This document shows, piece after piece, positions 51,190-61,375 of a stretch of 64,000 bases of DNA. The position numbers and the translations under genes are program-made. Position 1 is the first letter of the stretch, and every line of letters starts with the position of its first letter. The notes beneath the pieces are model-generated. The model searched no databases. It was not told where the DNA came from and was given only the letters and a program-made list of their open reading frames with translations. The stretch spans positions 4,924,501-4,988,500 of the forward strand of contig NZ_BCQA01000001.1 of NCBI RefSeq assembly GCF_001748145.1, in the 5' to 3' direction. Source of the stretch: Bosea sp. BIWAKO-01. GTDB lineage: Bacteria > Pseudomonadota > Alphaproteobacteria > Rhizobiales > Beijerinckiaceae.

Positions 51190-52662
51190 TCAGCCGGCTT
51201 CGGCCAGGAGGGACAATTCCTGCTTGGCGCTCTCGCCGATGACGTCGGTCAGCGAGGTCGGGTAGTCGCCGGTGAAGCAATGGTCGGTGAATTGCGGCCG
51301 GGCGGGATCGCGCCGCTCATGCCCCATGGCGCGGTAAAGACCGTCGACCGAGAGAAAGGCGAGCGAATCTGCGCCGACGAACTGGCGCATCTCCTCAAGC
51401 GTATGCGTTGCCGCCAGCAGCTTCTCGCGGTCGGGCGTGTCGATGCCGTAATAGTCGGGGTGGGTGATCGGCGGCGACGAAATGCGGAAATGCACCTCGC
51501 GCGCACCGGCCTCGCGCATCATCTTGACGATCTTGAACGAGGTCGTGCCGCGCACGATCGAGTCATCGACCAGAACGATGCTCTTGCCCTCGACCACGCT
51601 GCGATTGGCCGAGTGCTTCAGGCGCACGCCGAGTTCGCGGACCTTCTGGGTCGGTTCGATGAAGGTGCGCCCGACATAGTGGTTGCGGATGATGCCGAGT
51701 TCGAAGGGAACACCGCTCGCCTGGGCAAAGCCCAGCGCCGCCGGTACGCCAGAATCCGGCACCGGCACGATCACATCGGCATTCGCCGGCGCTTCCAACG
51801 CCAGCTGCGCGCCCATGCGCTTGCGCCGTTCATAGATGCTCTGGCCCTTCACGATCGAGTCCGGCCGGGCGAAGTAGATGTATTCGAAGATGCAGGGGCG
51901 TTCCGCCACCGGTGGGAAGGGCTTGTGGCTCTCGATACCGTCTTCGGAGATGACGACGACTTCGCCGTTCTCAACCTCACGGACGAACTTGGCGCCGATG
52001 ATGTCGAGCGCGCAGGTCTCGGAGGTCAGGATGGGTGCGCCGTCGAGCTCGCCAAGCACGAGCGGTCGGATTCCCAAGGGATCGCGAGCGCCAATCAGCT
52101 TCTTGTTGGTGATGCCGACGAAGGCATAAGCGCCCTCGATTTGGCGGATGGCATCGACAAAACGATCGATGAAGCGGGTCTTGCGGCTTCGGGCGACGAG
52201 ATGGAGCAGCACCTCGGTGTCGGAGGTGGACTGATAGATCGCACCGTCACGGACGAGGTTGCGGCGCAGCGTCAGTCCGTTCGTGAGGTTGCCGTTATGC
52301 GCAACGGCGAAGCCGCCGCCATGCAGTTCGGCGAAGAGCGGCTGGACGTTGCGGAGGATCGTCTCACCCGTCGTCGAATAGCGCACATGGCCGATCGCCT
52401 GCGCCCCCTGGAGCTTGTCGATGACCGAGGCTTCCGAGAAGGCATCGCCGACAAGGCCGAGTCGCCGCTCCGAATGGAAGCGCCTGCCGTCGAAGGTGAC
52501 GATACCCGCCGCTTCCTGGCCGCGATGCTGGAGAGCATGCAGGCCGAGCGCTGTCAGCGCGGCGGCATCGGCATGACCGAAGATGCCGAATACGCCGCAT
52601 TCCTCGCGCAGCCGGTCGGCATAGGGATCAAAAGCGTCGTGGGTCTCGGGGTGAGACGTCAT
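51190..52662 (-). CDS. purF: Amidophosphoribosyltransferase
   Basis: PurF makes phosphoribosylamine from PRPP and glutamine, the first step of purine synthesis. From ATG 52662 (GGAG six bases upstream) it has 490 residues. Cys22 after RLREE is the N-terminal nucleophile once a propeptide is removed. The glutaminase ([12 protein letters not shown]) and PRPP loop ([13 protein letters not shown]) are intact. Of the four Fe-S ligands of the B. subtilis enzyme only two Cys remain (PCIFEY, DHCFTG); HPCFYG reads HPDYYG. So it keeps a propeptide but should lack the cluster. Confidence 0.97.
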   Translation of the reverse strand: MTSHPETHDAFDPYADRLREECGVFGIFGHADAAALTALGLHALQHRGQEAAGIVTFDGRRFHSERRLGLVGDAFSEASVIDKLQGAQAIGHVRYSTTGETILRNVQPLFAELHGGGFAVAHNGNLTNGLTLRRNLVRDGAIYQSTSDTEVLLHLVARSRKTRFIDRFVDAIRQIEGAYAFVGITNKKLIGARDPLGIRPLVLGELDGAPILTSETCALDIIGAKFVREVENGEVVVISEDGIESHKPFPPVAERPCIFEYIYFARPDSIVKGQSIYERRKRMGAQLALEAPANADVIVPVPDSGVPAALGFAQASGVPFELGIIRNHYVGRTFIEPTQKVRELGVRLKHSANRSVVEGKSIVLVDDSIVRGTTSFKIVKMMREAGAREVHFRISSPPITHPDYYGIDTPDREKLLAATHTLEEMRQFVGADSLAFLSVDGLYRAMGHERRDPARPQFTDHCFTGDYPTSLTDVIGESAKQELSLLAEAG

Positions 52663-52704
52663 TACGGGCTCCATACGCTGTAACACGGCTGCGTTACGCT
52701 CCAA

Positions 52705-53388
52705 TTACGGACGAGTTTGGGCAGGCGTTGCGGGGCGGGTGCCTTCGATCGTGCGCTGCAGGGCCTGGCGGTCGTTGGCGTTCGGCACTTCGGTGCGGCG
52801 CTGCGGGTCGGTGGTCGGGCTCGCCGGCGGGCGCGGCTCCTCTGCCGGCGCTTCGGCGGGCTCTTCGCCGGTCTTGGGCTTCAGCAGCTTCTTGACGAAG
52901 TCGGAATTGATGTCCTGCGGCAGCATCGTCAGGAGAGAGCGTCCGGTCTCCTCGAGGATCGGCTTGGCCTTGGCGTCCTTTGCCCAGGTCGGCAGGTTCT
53001 TGTCGCCCATCAACGCGGTGAAGAACACGTAGCCGATCACCGCCAGCAGCAGCCCGCGGGCCGCGCCGAAGACAAAGCCGAGTGTCCGGTCGAGCGCGCC
53101 GATACGCGAGTCGAGGACGAAATCGGAAATTCGGGCTGTTACGAGCGACACGATGATCAAGGTTACCAGGAACAGGGCCGCGATCACGGCGACCAACGCG
53201 ATGGTCTGGTTCGGGATATGTTGCTGTGCCAGCGGCAGGAGCTGGGGATGAAACACCCAAGCCACCACGGCCGCCGTCGCCCAGGACGCGATAGCCAACA
53301 CCTCTCGTGTCAGCCCGCGCACAGCGGCCAGCAACGCCGAGATCAGAACCACGCCGATGACGACGAGATCGAGGATTGTGACAGGCAT
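52705..53388 (-). CDS. cvpA: CvpA-family membrane protein
   Basis: The 227-residue protein has four hydrophobic helices in the first 140 residues (TILDLVVIGVVLISALLAAVRG opens the CvpA signature), then a soluble C-terminal tail rich in Pro, Glu and Ala from about residue 170. CvpA is needed for colicin V production and biofilm or bile tolerance in enterics; the molecular role is unclear. It is co-oriented with purF, as in E. coli, and preceded by a good promoter. Confidence 0.92.
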   Translation of the reverse strand: MPVTILDLVVIGVVLISALLAAVRGLTREVLAIASWATAAVVAWVFHPQLLPLAQQHIPNQTIALVAVIAALFLVTLIIVSLVTARISDFVLDSRIGALDRTLGFVFGAARGLLLAVIGYVFFTALMGDKNLPTWAKDAKAKPILEETGRSLLTMLPQDINSDFVKKLLKPKTGEEPAEAPAEEPRPPASPTTDPQRRTEVPNANDRQALQRTIEGTRPATPAQTRP

Positions 53389-53453
53389 GCAGGAAGCCGC
53401 TTCTCTAGCATCTAGGGGTGGCCCGCAACAAATGGGCTGGCCGCAACGATTTT

Positions 53454-53482
53454 GCTATACGCGTTCGAAGGGGTTCCGTCAC
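53454..53482 (-). promoter_or_regulatory. Candidate sigma-70 promoter of cvpA-purF
   Basis: On the minus strand GTGACG (53482-53477), a 17-base spacer and TATAGC (53459-53454) lie in the 107-bp gap between radA and cvpA. Each hexamer matches four of six consensus positions and the spacing is ideal. Confidence 0.45.
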
Positions 53483-53495
53483 CCTTGGGGGTGGT

Positions 53496-54893
53496 TCATT
53501 TCACATCCCTGCGAGGAGCACGGGCCGCAATGTCGGCCACAAGCTCCGCAACATGCCCGAAACGGCGTAGTCCAAGCCCGCTGCCCTCGCCGAAATCCGC
53601 TCCACCCGCGGGGAAGAGCGCCGCCTCGAAGCCGAGCTTGGCTGCCTCGCGCAGGCGGGCGGCCGTGACGGAAACCGGGCGAATCGCCCCCGAGAGGGCA
53701 ATTTCGCCGAAATAGACGCCTTCGGCTGGAAGGATCGCTCCGGTTAGCGAGGAGATAAGCGAGGCTGCGACCGCGAGGTCGGCGGCCGGCTCATTGACGC
53801 GCAGGCCTCCGGCCACGTTGAGATAGACGTCGTGCTGGCCGAGCCTGAGGCCGCCATGGGTTTCGAGAACGGCGAGCACCATGGAGAGACGGCTGTTCTC
53901 CCACCCGACGACAGCACGCCGGGGGGTGCCGAGCGAGGTCGGCGAGACCAGTGCCTGGATCTCGACCAGGACCGGCCTCGTGCCTTCGACGCCGGCGAAG
54001 ACGGCGGCGCCGGGAGCTGCCTGGTCGCGGCCTGCCAGGAAAAGCGCCGATGGATTAGTGACTTCCGACAATCCCTTGCCAGTCATCTCGAAGACGCCGA
54101 TCTCGTCGGTCGCTCCGAAACGGTTCTTTTGCGCACGCAGGACGCGGAAAGCATGAGCGCCTTCGCCCTCGAAGGAGAGAACGGCGTCGACCATGTGCTC
54201 GACCACGCGCGGCCCCGCGATCTGCCCATCCTTGGTGACATGGCCGACGAGGATCAGGCAGGCGCCACTGGTCTTGGCATAGCGGATCAGGGACTGAGCC
54301 GAGCCGCGGACCTGCGTCACTGTGCCCGGTGCGCTTTCAACCTCGCCCGACCACATGGTCTGGATCGAATCGATCACGACGAGGGCCGGACGCTGACCCT
54401 GATTGAGGGTGGCGACGATGTCCTCGACATTGGTTTCGGCAGCGAGGTCGACCGGCGCATCGGCGAGGCCCATGCGCTCGGCCCGCAGGCGGACCTGCCC
54501 GGTCGATTCTTCGCCCGAGACATAGACGACGCGATGGCCGCCATTCGCGAGCGCTGCACAAGCCTGCATCAGCAGGGTCGATTTGCCGATGCCGGGATCG
54601 CCGCCGATCAGCAGCACAGAGCCGGGCACGAAGCCGCCACCGGTGACGCGGTCGAGCTCACCGATGCCGGCGACAATGCGGGGAGCATCCTGTGTCTCGC
54701 CCCTGAGCGTCTCGAGCGCAAAGACACGGCCCCGCGCGCGGCCGTTCGACGAGCCGCGTCCGCCCGGCACCGGCGCAGCCTGCGCTTCCTCGCTGAGCGA
54801 CGACCATGTGCCGCAGGCGTCGCATTTGCCCTGCCAGCGATGATAGACCGCTCCGCAGGCTTGGCAGGTATAGGTCGGGCCGCGTTTCGCCAT
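53496..54893 (-). CDS. radA: DNA repair protein RadA (Sms)
   Basis: RadA is a RecA-like ATPase that drives branch migration in recombination repair. The 465-residue protein has an N-terminal zinc finger (Cys10, Cys13, Cys24, Cys27), Walker A GGDPGIGKST, the RadA-specific motif KNRFG (in RAQKNRFGATDEIG), and a C-terminal Lon-like domain (LNVAGGLRVNEPAADLAVAA) without protease residues. It starts six bases after the alr stop, in the dnaB-alr-radA operon. Confidence 0.97.
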   Translation of the reverse strand: MAKRGPTYTCQACGAVYHRWQGKCDACGTWSSLSEEAQAAPVPGGRGSSNGRARGRVFALETLRGETQDAPRIVAGIGELDRVTGGGFVPGSVLLIGGDPGIGKSTLLMQACAALANGGHRVVYVSGEESTGQVRLRAERMGLADAPVDLAAETNVEDIVATLNQGQRPALVVIDSIQTMWSGEVESAPGTVTQVRGSAQSLIRYAKTSGACLILVGHVTKDGQIAGPRVVEHMVDAVLSFEGEGAHAFRVLRAQKNRFGATDEIGVFEMTGKGLSEVTNPSALFLAGRDQAAPGAAVFAGVEGTRPVLVEIQALVSPTSLGTPRRAVVGWENSRLSMVLAVLETHGGLRLGQHDVYLNVAGGLRVNEPAADLAVAASLISSLTGAILPAEGVYFGEIALSGAIRPVSVTAARLREAAKLGFEAALFPAGGADFGEGSGLGLRRFGHVAELVADIAARAPRRDVK

Positions 54894-54899
54894 TCGGCA

Positions 54900-56033
54900 C
54901 TAGAGCCCGACATAGCGGCGCGCATAGCGCCCGCCGAGGCCGGTCAGGATCTCGTAGCCGATGGTCTTGGCTCCAGCGCCCACCGTCTCGATGTCGAGCG
55001 GCCCGCCGATCAGCGTCACCGGCGCGCCCCGCACGGCGGCATCCTTAGGCGCTTCCGTGACATCGATGATGATCAGGTCCATCGAAACCGTGCCGACGAA
55101 GGGGCAGGTAACGCCGCCAACGATCGCCGAACCGCCGGTGCTGCTATCCGTCCAGCTCGCATTCCGCGGGTAGCCGTCAGCATAGCCGAGGCAGATCGTG
55201 GCGAGCTTGCGCGGCCCCGGTGCGGTCCAGCGGCCGTTATAGCCCACTTGCGTGCCGGCCTTGACGTCGCGCAGTTGGAGAATGCGTGCCTCCAGCCCGA
55301 TGACAGGCTGCATCGGGTTGGGCTGGTTCGGCGTCGGGTTGCCGCCATAGAGCGCGTAGCCCGGTCGGGTGAGCTGATAGGACGGGACATCCTTGAGGAA
55401 ATGACCCGAAGAGTTCTTCAGCGAGGCGGGAATACCGGGAAAGGCGGCCGCAATATCGGCGAAGGCTGCGGCCTGTCGCGCGTTGGCCGGATCGGCTTCA
55501 TCCTCGGATGAGGCGAAATGCGACATCACAAGACCGATGCCTGCGGCCGTGATCGTGCCTGAGCGCTCACGCGCGAGGTTCAAGCCTTCGCCAGCCCAGA
55601 GCCCGAGCCGGTTCATCGCGGTGTCTACATGCAGGGCTGCCGGCCTGACTGCGGCTCCGCCTTGGCGGAATGCGGCCCACTCGAGCAGTTCTTCATGCGA
55701 GCCGAGCACCGGTGACAAGCCGTGCTGGGCGAAGTGGCCGCAGGTTTCCGGCAAGAGGCCGTTCAGCACATAGATCGTCGCGTCCGGGGCCACGGCTCGC
55801 GCCCGAACGCCCTCGGACAGATGGGCGACGAAGAAGGTGCGGCAGCCGGCCTTGGCGAGGGCTGTCACCGCTGGCTCGATGCCGATGCCATAAGCGTCGG
55901 CCTTGACCACGGCGCTGGCCTCCGCCCCGCTGGCACGCTGTCTGAGCGCACGCCAGTTCGCGACCAGCGCCCCGAGATCGATCGTCAGTGTCGCGCCGGC
56001 CATGCTGGAATCCGGGGTATCGAAGGCGGTCAT
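54900..56033 (-). CDS. alr: Alanine racemase
   Basis: Alr is a pyridoxal-phosphate enzyme that makes D-alanine for peptidoglycan. Lys44 in AVVKADAYGIG binds PLP; the usual motif is KANAYG. HVDTAMNRLGL, NSSGHFL, RPGYALYGGNP and the catalytic Tyr in CLGYADGYPR are conserved. The 377-residue length is normal. It overlaps dnaB by four bases (ATGA), so it is translationally coupled to the replicative helicase gene. Confidence 0.96.
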   Translation of the reverse strand: MTAFDTPDSSMAGATLTIDLGALVANWRALRQRASGAEASAVVKADAYGIGIEPAVTALAKAGCRTFFVAHLSEGVRARAVAPDATIYVLNGLLPETCGHFAQHGLSPVLGSHEELLEWAAFRQGGAAVRPAALHVDTAMNRLGLWAGEGLNLARERSGTITAAGIGLVMSHFASSEDEADPANARQAAAFADIAAAFPGIPASLKNSSGHFLKDVPSYQLTRPGYALYGGNPTPNQPNPMQPVIGLEARILQLRDVKAGTQVGYNGRWTAPGPRKLATICLGYADGYPRNASWTDSSTGGSAIVGGVTCPFVGTVSMDLIIIDVTEAPKDAAVRGAPVTLIGGPLDIETVGAGAKTIGYEILTGLGGRYARRYVGL

Positions 56034-57517
56034 ATCTGTTCCGGCAAATGGGCTTCTTCGGCGCGGTCGGAGAAGCGTGTGACGTCGGCATCGAACTGCA
56101 GGGCGATGGTGCCGGTCGGGCCGTGGCGCTGCTTGCCGATGATCAACTCGGCGAGGCCGTGGGCCACCTCCATTTCGTTGAGCCAGGTCGCATGCTCCGG
56201 CGTGCCGGCCCGCGGTTCCTTGCCCTTGAGGTAATATTCCTCGCGATAGACGAACATCACGACGTCGGCGTCCTGCTCGATCGAGCCGGATTCGCGCAGG
56301 TCCGAGAGCTGGGGCCGCTTGTCGTCGCGGTTCTCGACCTGGCGCGAGAGCTGCGAGAGCGCGATGATCGGAACCGAGAGTTCCTTGGCCAGCGCTTTCA
56401 GGCTGGTCGTGATCTCGGTCAATTCCTGCACGCGGTTCTCGCCCTTCTTGGCCGACCCCGAGAGCAGCTGGAGGTAGTCGATGAAGAGAGCGTCGAGCCC
56501 CTTCTGGCGCTTCAGCCGTCGCGCACGCGCCATCAGCTGAGCGATCGAGAGGCCGCCGGTCTGGTCGATATAGAGCGGCAGTTTCTCGATCTGGTTTGCG
56601 ACATCGGCCAGCCGCGCGAAATCGCCTTCGGAGATGCGGCCCTGCCTGATCTTGTATGACGAGATGCCTGATTGTTCGGCGACGATACGGGTCGCGAGCT
56701 GGTCGGCCGACATTTCGAGCGAGAAGAAGGCGACGATACCGCCGTCGACGGATTTGAGCGAACCGTCATCCTGTCGCTCACCGCGCCAAGCCTTGGCGAT
56801 ATTGAACGCGATATTGGTCGCAAGCGAGGTCTTGCCCATGGCCGGGCGACCGGCAAGCACGATCAGGTCGGAGCGCTGCAGACCGCCCATGCGCGCGTCG
56901 AGATCGCGGAGGCCGGACGAGATGCCTGAGAGGCCGCCGGCGCGCTGGTAGGCGCTCGCCGCCATGTCGATCGCAAGGCGCAGGGCGCCATCGAATTTCT
57001 GGAACCCGCCCTCGTAGCGGCCCTTCTCGGCCAGTTCGTAGAGTCGACGCTCGGCTTCCTCGATCTGTTCGCGGGGGGCCATCTCGACTGGTGCGTCATA
57101 GGCGACGTTGACCAGATCCTCACCGACGCCAATGAGCAGGCGCCGGATGGCGAGTTCGTAGATGGTGCGTCCGTAATCCTGCGCGTTGATGATGGTCGTG
57201 GCCTCGGCCGCGAGGCGCGCGAGGTATTGCGAGGCCGTGATGCCGCCAAGATCGATCTCGGCGAGAAATGTCTTCAACGTGATCGGCGTTGCGATCTTGC
57301 CCGCTCGGATCAAACTCGCGGTCAACTCGAAGATGCGCTGGTGGATCGGCTCGAAGAAATGGTCCTGCAGCAGGAAATCCGAGACGCGGTAGAACGCGTC
57401 GTTATTGACCAGGATTGCGCCCAGCAGCGCCTGCTCAGCCTCGATATTATGGGGCTGGACGCGATACTCCGCCTCTTGGCTGTCGAGACGGGCAACGAGG
57501 GCGGTGGCAGTGGCCAT
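56030..57517 (-). CDS. dnaB: Replicative DNA helicase DnaB
   Basis: DnaB is the hexameric 5'-to-3' helicase of the replication fork. The 495-residue protein has the N-terminal primase-interacting domain (RVQPHNIEAEQALLGAILVNN), a linker, and the RecA-like domain with Walker A AGRPAMGKTS, FFSLEMS, FIDYLQLL as Walker B, and LSQLSRQVENRDDKRPQLSDLRESGSIEQDAD-type H3/H4 motifs. No intein is present. It is separated from rplI by a strong terminator. Confidence 0.98.
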   Translation of the reverse strand: MATATALVARLDSQEAEYRVQPHNIEAEQALLGAILVNNDAFYRVSDFLLQDHFFEPIHQRIFELTASLIRAGKIATPITLKTFLAEIDLGGITASQYLARLAAEATTIINAQDYGRTIYELAIRRLLIGVGEDLVNVAYDAPVEMAPREQIEEAERRLYELAEKGRYEGGFQKFDGALRLAIDMAASAYQRAGGLSGISSGLRDLDARMGGLQRSDLIVLAGRPAMGKTSLATNIAFNIAKAWRGERQDDGSLKSVDGGIVAFFSLEMSADQLATRIVAEQSGISSYKIRQGRISEGDFARLADVANQIEKLPLYIDQTGGLSIAQLMARARRLKRQKGLDALFIDYLQLLSGSAKKGENRVQELTEITTSLKALAKELSVPIIALSQLSRQVENRDDKRPQLSDLRESGSIEQDADVVMFVYREEYYLKGKEPRAGTPEHATWLNEMEVAHGLAELIIGKQRHGPTGTIALQFDADVTRFSDRAEEAHLPEQI

Positions 57518-57629
57518 GATCTGCGGGCAAGCTCGGCTGAGATGAGTCGGATAAACTGTACTCTAACACCCTGACGCCCGATGCTAGCAGGCAATGCGGC
57601 TTCCTCCCGATCTTCACACCCCTCCAACG

Positions 57630-57657
57630 AAAAGGGCGCCGTGTTGCCACGGCGCCC
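57630..57657 (-). terminator. Rho-independent terminator of rplI
   Basis: GGGCGCCGTG / CACGGCGCCC (57634-57643, 57648-57657) form a perfect 10-bp stem with a four-base loop. Read on the minus strand it is followed by TTTT. It ends the ribosomal-protein operon 26 bases after the rplI stop. Confidence 0.8.
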
Positions 57658-57683
57658 TTGACACATGGTTAGACGAGGTCGTC

Positions 57684-58250
57684 TCAGCGGTCGTCGTTGT
57701 CGCCGGCTTCGGCCAGCGCCGCGCCGACCTCGAGACCGAGATCGTCGAGATCGAACTCCTCGCGCGCCGTGACGTTCTCGCCGCGAACCTGGCGCTCGGC
57801 CTCTTCAGCGGAACGGGCGATGTTGACGGTGACGGTGACCGAAACCTCAGGATGCAGCACGACCGGAACGGTGTGCAGACCGAGCGTCTTGATCGGCGCG
57901 TTCAGGGTGATCTGGCTACGGTCGACGCTGAAGCCGTCCGCGGTCAGGGCCTCGGCGATGTCGCGGGTCGAGACCGAACCGTAGAGCACGCCGGACTCGC
58001 CCGACTGACGCAGCATCACGACCGAGTGGCCATTCAGCGTCTCGGCGACCGAATCGGCCTCCTTCTTGAGCTCGAGATTACGGGTCTCGAGCTGGGCGCG
58101 CTGCGTCTCGAAGCGCTTCTTGTTCTCCTCGGTGGCGCGCAGCGCCTTGCCGCGGGGCAGCAGGAAATTGCGGCCGAAGCCATCACGTACGCGGACGACT
58201 TCGCCCATCTGGCCGAGCTTGGCGACGCGTTCGAGCAGGATCACTTCCAT
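57684..58250 (-). CDS. rplI: 50S ribosomal protein L9
   Basis: L9 binds 23S rRNA near the L1 stalk and helps keep reading frame. The 188-residue protein begins [37 protein letters not shown], the canonical N-terminal domain, then the connecting helix and the C-terminal domain. The acidic tail (about residues 160-188) is longer than in E. coli (149 residues), as is usual in alphaproteobacteria. It is last in the rpsF-rpsR-DUF2232-rplI operon. Confidence 0.98.
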   Translation of the reverse strand: MEVILLERVAKLGQMGEVVRVRDGFGRNFLLPRGKALRATEENKKRFETQRAQLETRNLELKKEADSVAETLNGHSVVMLRQSGESGVLYGSVSTRDIAEALTADGFSVDRSQITLNAPIKTLGLHTVPVVLHPEVSVTVTVNIARSAEEAERQVRGENVTAREEFDLDDLGLEVGAALAEAGDNDDR

Positions 58251-58276
58251 TGGTCTTCTCCTTCTTGTGTTTGATG

Positions 58277-59272
58277 TCAGGCGTTAGGCATGGGTGGAAC
58301 AGTGGGTGGGGCCTTTCGGCGCCCGAGCAGCGAATCGACGATGCCGGCAAGCGACAGCAGCGGCGTCAGCAGGGCCTGCATGATGACGAGCGCCAGATAG
58401 ACCGAGATCAGCGCCGGCCCGCGCCAGGCTTTGCCGCGCGTCAGGTCGTGGATGGTGGCCAGCCCGCTGAACATGAAGGCGGCGAGGAGTGCGCCGGTCA
58501 TCGCCGCTCCGGCGACGCCGATGAAGCCGCCGAGCGTTCCAACTGCCATTGCCAGGCCGAGCAGGATCAGCGCCTGGCGCGGAACCGTCGTTGCCGGGAT
58601 GAAGGGCCACGGGCGCGGCAGCCGGCCGGAGACCTGCACTGCCTTGGCCGCAAGCCAGAGATTGGCGACGATCGTCGTGACGAAGGACGCGCCGATCCCG
58701 ACGGGGACCGCGGGCGCGAGCGTCAGCGCGAGCTCGGAAACCTTCACATCCGCTGGCAAGGCGATCAGGCGGCTGCGCACCATCTCTGAGAGCAGGTTCT
58801 CGATGACGCGTGCGATCACCGTGCGATAGGTATCGTAGTCCGTGGTCATCACGAGAGCGCTGCCAACGGTCGTCAGCGCGGCTATTGCAGCGATCCAGAC
58901 CAGGAGATGGCCGAGCGGGTACCATTCGGCGACGCCCGTGCCGTCGTTACGGGCAAGCAGCGCGAGGTAGGCAATCCACCAGGCCGGCAGCGCGACGATC
59001 AGTGCAAAGTTGAGCCCGGCGGCAAAGCTGAGCGCGACCATCCCGGTAATCGCGCCGGCTGCGGTCGCAACAAGCCCGGCACGATGGTTCCAGCCGAGCG
59101 CTGCGATGAAGATCGGGAGGGGGGCTGCAGAGTACAGCAGAATGGCCAGCGGCGATCCGGTGATCACCACTGCGAAAAGAAGGGCCGAGACAAGGCCCGC
59201 ACCGATGCCGACGATCGGAAGCATTCTTCGTCCTGCTGTCCCGCTGCTCGAAAAGGGCAGGGTGAGAGGCAT
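58277..59272 (-). CDS. DUF2232 membrane protein
   Basis: The 331-residue protein has about eight helices and little soluble sequence. Its position between rpsR and rplI is the standard place for a DUF2232 protein in Hyphomicrobiales, and the pattern [19 protein letters not shown] and [36 protein letters not shown] fits. Function unknown. An internal ATG (MLPIVGIG, 17th codon) is a possible alternative start. Confidence 0.88.
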   Translation of the reverse strand: MPLTLPFSSSGTAGRRMLPIVGIGAGLVSALLFAVVITGSPLAILLYSAAPLPIFIAALGWNHRAGLVATAAGAITGMVALSFAAGLNFALIVALPAWWIAYLALLARNDGTGVAEWYPLGHLLVWIAAIAALTTVGSALVMTTDYDTYRTVIARVIENLLSEMVRSRLIALPADVKVSELALTLAPAVPVGIGASFVTTIVANLWLAAKAVQVSGRLPRPWPFIPATTVPRQALILLGLAMAVGTLGGFIGVAGAAMTGALLAAFMFSGLATIHDLTRGKAWRGPALISVYLALVIMQALLTPLLSLAGIVDSLLGRRKAPPTVPPMPNA

Positions 59273-59365
59273 CTCGCCTCAACATACCCGGCGGGGTTTC
59301 ACCGCTGGGCGACTAGGGGTTCGGCCGTCGCCGGTGCCTGGCACCGGCGACGGGTCGCAATCCGC

Positions 59366-59611
59366 TTAGCGGATGACGTAGGGCAGCAGGCCCAGGAAGC
59401 GAGCGCGCTTGATCGCCTGGGCGAGTTCACGCTGCTTCTTGGCCGAAACGGCCGTGATGCGCGACGGCACGATCTTACCGCGCTCGGAGATGTAGCGCGA
59501 GAGCAGGCGCACGTCCTTGTAGTCGATCTTCGGAGCGCCTTCGCCCGAGAACGGGCAGGACTTGCGGCGGCGGAAGAAGGGGCGGCGGGCGCCGGCGGAA
59601 GCGGTCGACAT
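59366..59611 (-). CDS. rpsR: 30S ribosomal protein S18
   Basis: S18 pairs with S6 on the platform of the small subunit. The 81-residue protein has [63 protein letters not shown], all canonical. It starts three bases after the rpsF stop. Confidence 0.99.
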   Translation of the reverse strand: MSTASAGARRPFFRRRKSCPFSGEGAPKIDYKDVRLLSRYISERGKIVPSRITAVSAKKQRELAQAIKRARFLGLLPYVIR

Positions 59612-59614
59612 GGC

Positions 59615-60067
59615 TTAGGCCTCCGTGCCGGTGGTTTCGGTGGTCTCGTCGTCGCGACGCGGACGGTCACGGCGCGGGCCGCGATCGAAACGGTCGCCGC
59701 CACGCTCGAAGCGGTCGCCGCCGCGCTCGCCGCGGTCGTCACGATCGCGCTTCTGCAGCATCGCCGACTGGCCTTCCTCGAGTTCCTCGACGCGGATCGT
59801 CAGGAAGCGCAGGACGTCTTCGTTGATGCGCATCTGGCGCTCCATCTCCAGCACGGCGGCGGAGGGAGCGTTGATGTTCAGCAGCGAGTAATGAGCCTTG
59901 CGGTTCTTGCGGATGCGATACCCGAGCGACTTCACGCCCCAGTATTCGGTCTTGGTGACCGAGCCGCCATTTGCCTCGATGATGCCCTTGAACTGTTCGA
60001 CAAGAGCTTCGACTTGCTGCGCGCTGACATCCTGCCGCGCGAGCAGCACATGCTCGTACAATGCCAT
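59615..60067 (-). CDS. rpsF: 30S ribosomal protein S6 with Arg/Asp/Gly repeat tail
   Basis: From ATG 60067 the protein has 150 residues. Residues 1-95 are the S6 fold ([43 protein letters not shown]). The tail is charged, with tandem copies of [15 protein letters not shown], then [19 protein letters not shown]. coli S6 ends in poly-Glu added by RimK; here an Arg-rich repeat replaces that end. It begins the ribosomal operon and is divergent from fabD. Confidence 0.98.
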   Translation of the reverse strand: MALYEHVLLARQDVSAQQVEALVEQFKGIIEANGGSVTKTEYWGVKSLGYRIRKNRKAHYSLLNINAPSAAVLEMERQMRINEDVLRFLTIRVEELEEGQSAMLQKRDRDDRGERGGDRFERGGDRFDRGPRRDRPRRDDETTETTGTEA

Positions 60068-60392
60068 TATGGCCTTCCTTTGTTTCACCCTGTTTCGCTC
60101 GGCGCGGAGCCCTCCGAGCCCTGGATAAGGCCCGACAGGATTTCATCGAAGGCGGAGACACGGGATGGCGGTTCGAGAGCCGAACCTGCGGGATGCTCAA
60201 TGAGCGCCCGCCATCCGTTCAGCCTCCGGCCGAACAAACAGGAGGCGGCTGATACAGCGTCATGGCCAATTCCGCAAGCCAAATCACTGCTCAGGTGGCT
60301 GCTAATTCTCCAGCAAAGCTTGACTTGGCCTCCCAAGCAATGTGAGAGCGCCGTCGCGATGACTAATTTATGAACATCGGGATTTTCTCAGC
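60068..60392. other. rpsF-fabD divergent intergenic region, 325 bp
   Basis: No gene is supported here. It must hold the promoters of the rpsF operon (minus) and fabD (plus). A TTGACT at 60330-60335 is a possible -35 for fabD but has no good -10 at the right distance. Just before rpsF the ribosome-binding site on the minus strand is AAGGAAGG. Confidence 0.6.
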
Positions 60393-61337
60393 ATGACAAC
60401 CGCGTTCATCTTTCCCGGTCAGGGCTCTCAGGCCGTCGGCATGGGCAAGACCTTGGCCGACGCCTTTCCGGTGGCCAGGGCAGTCTTTGCCGAGGTCGAC
60501 GACGCCCTGTCGCAGAAGCTTTCGGCGATCATGTGGGATGGTCCTGCCGAGGAGCTGACGCTGACCGCCAATGCTCAGCCTGCCCTGATGGCCGTGAGCC
60601 TTGCCGTGATCCGTGTCCTTGAGGCGGAAGCGGGCCTGTCGCTGCAGCGCGATGCGGCCTTCGTGGCCGGCCACTCGCTCGGCGAGTATTCCGCGCTGGC
60701 GGCTGCGGGCAGCTTCTCGATTGCGGACGCTGCGCGCCTGTTGCGGATTCGCGGCGACGCCATGCAGAAGGCCGTGCCGGCAGGCGAGGGGGCGATGGCA
60801 GCGCTGCTCGGTGTCGAGCTTGAGCAGGCGCGCGAGATTGCCAGGGATGCAGCGCAAGGCGAAGTCTGCGAAGCTGCCAATGACAACGGTGGCGGACAGG
60901 TCGTTCTGTCTGGCAGCAAGGCAGCGATCGAGCGGGCTATTGCGCTCTCGGGGCAGCGCGGCGTCAAACGCGCCCTGCCGCTGCCGGTATCAGCGCCCTT
61001 CCATTGCGCGCTGATGCAGCCTGCCGCCGATGCCATGCGCGAGGCCCTGGCCAGGGTCGCTCTGGCGGCGCCGGTTGTTCCGGTGATGGCCAATGTCGGA
61101 GCTGCTCCGCTGAGCGACCCCGACGCGATCCGCGCCTCGCTGGTGGCGCAGGTGACGGGAACCGTGCGCTGGCGCGAATGCGTGCAGGCTATGGCCGATG
61201 CCGGCGTGACCCGTTTCGTCGAGGCGGGCAGCGGTAAGGTGCTGGCCGGCTTGGTCAAGCGTATCGCAGCCGGCACGAGTGCGGTTTCGCTCGGCGCCGC
61301 CGACGATATCCGCAATTACAGTGCCCAGAACGGGTGA
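60393..61337 (+). CDS. fabD: Malonyl-CoA:ACP transacylase
   Basis: FabD loads malonyl groups onto acyl carrier protein for type II fatty-acid synthesis. The 314-residue protein has FIFPGQGSQAVGMG (oxyanion Gln), the nucleophile Ser95 in GHSLGEYSAL, LPVSAPFHCALMQPA with the catalytic His, and VEAGSGKVLAGLVKRI. It heads the fabD-fabG-acpP-fabF cluster. Confidence 0.98.
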   Translation: MTTAFIFPGQGSQAVGMGKTLADAFPVARAVFAEVDDALSQKLSAIMWDGPAEELTLTANAQPALMAVSLAVIRVLEAEAGLSLQRDAAFVAGHSLGEYSALAAAGSFSIADAARLLRIRGDAMQKAVPAGEGAMAALLGVELEQAREIARDAAQGEVCEAANDNGGGQVVLSGSKAAIERAIALSGQRGVKRALPLPVSAPFHCALMQPAADAMREALARVALAAPVVPVMANVGAAPLSDPDAIRASLVAQVTGTVRWRECVQAMADAGVTRFVEAGSGKVLAGLVKRIAAGTSAVSLGAADDIRNYSAQNG

Positions 61338-61375
61338 GCCGGCAGGATGCCGGGTTGATATAAAAGGGAGGCAGC

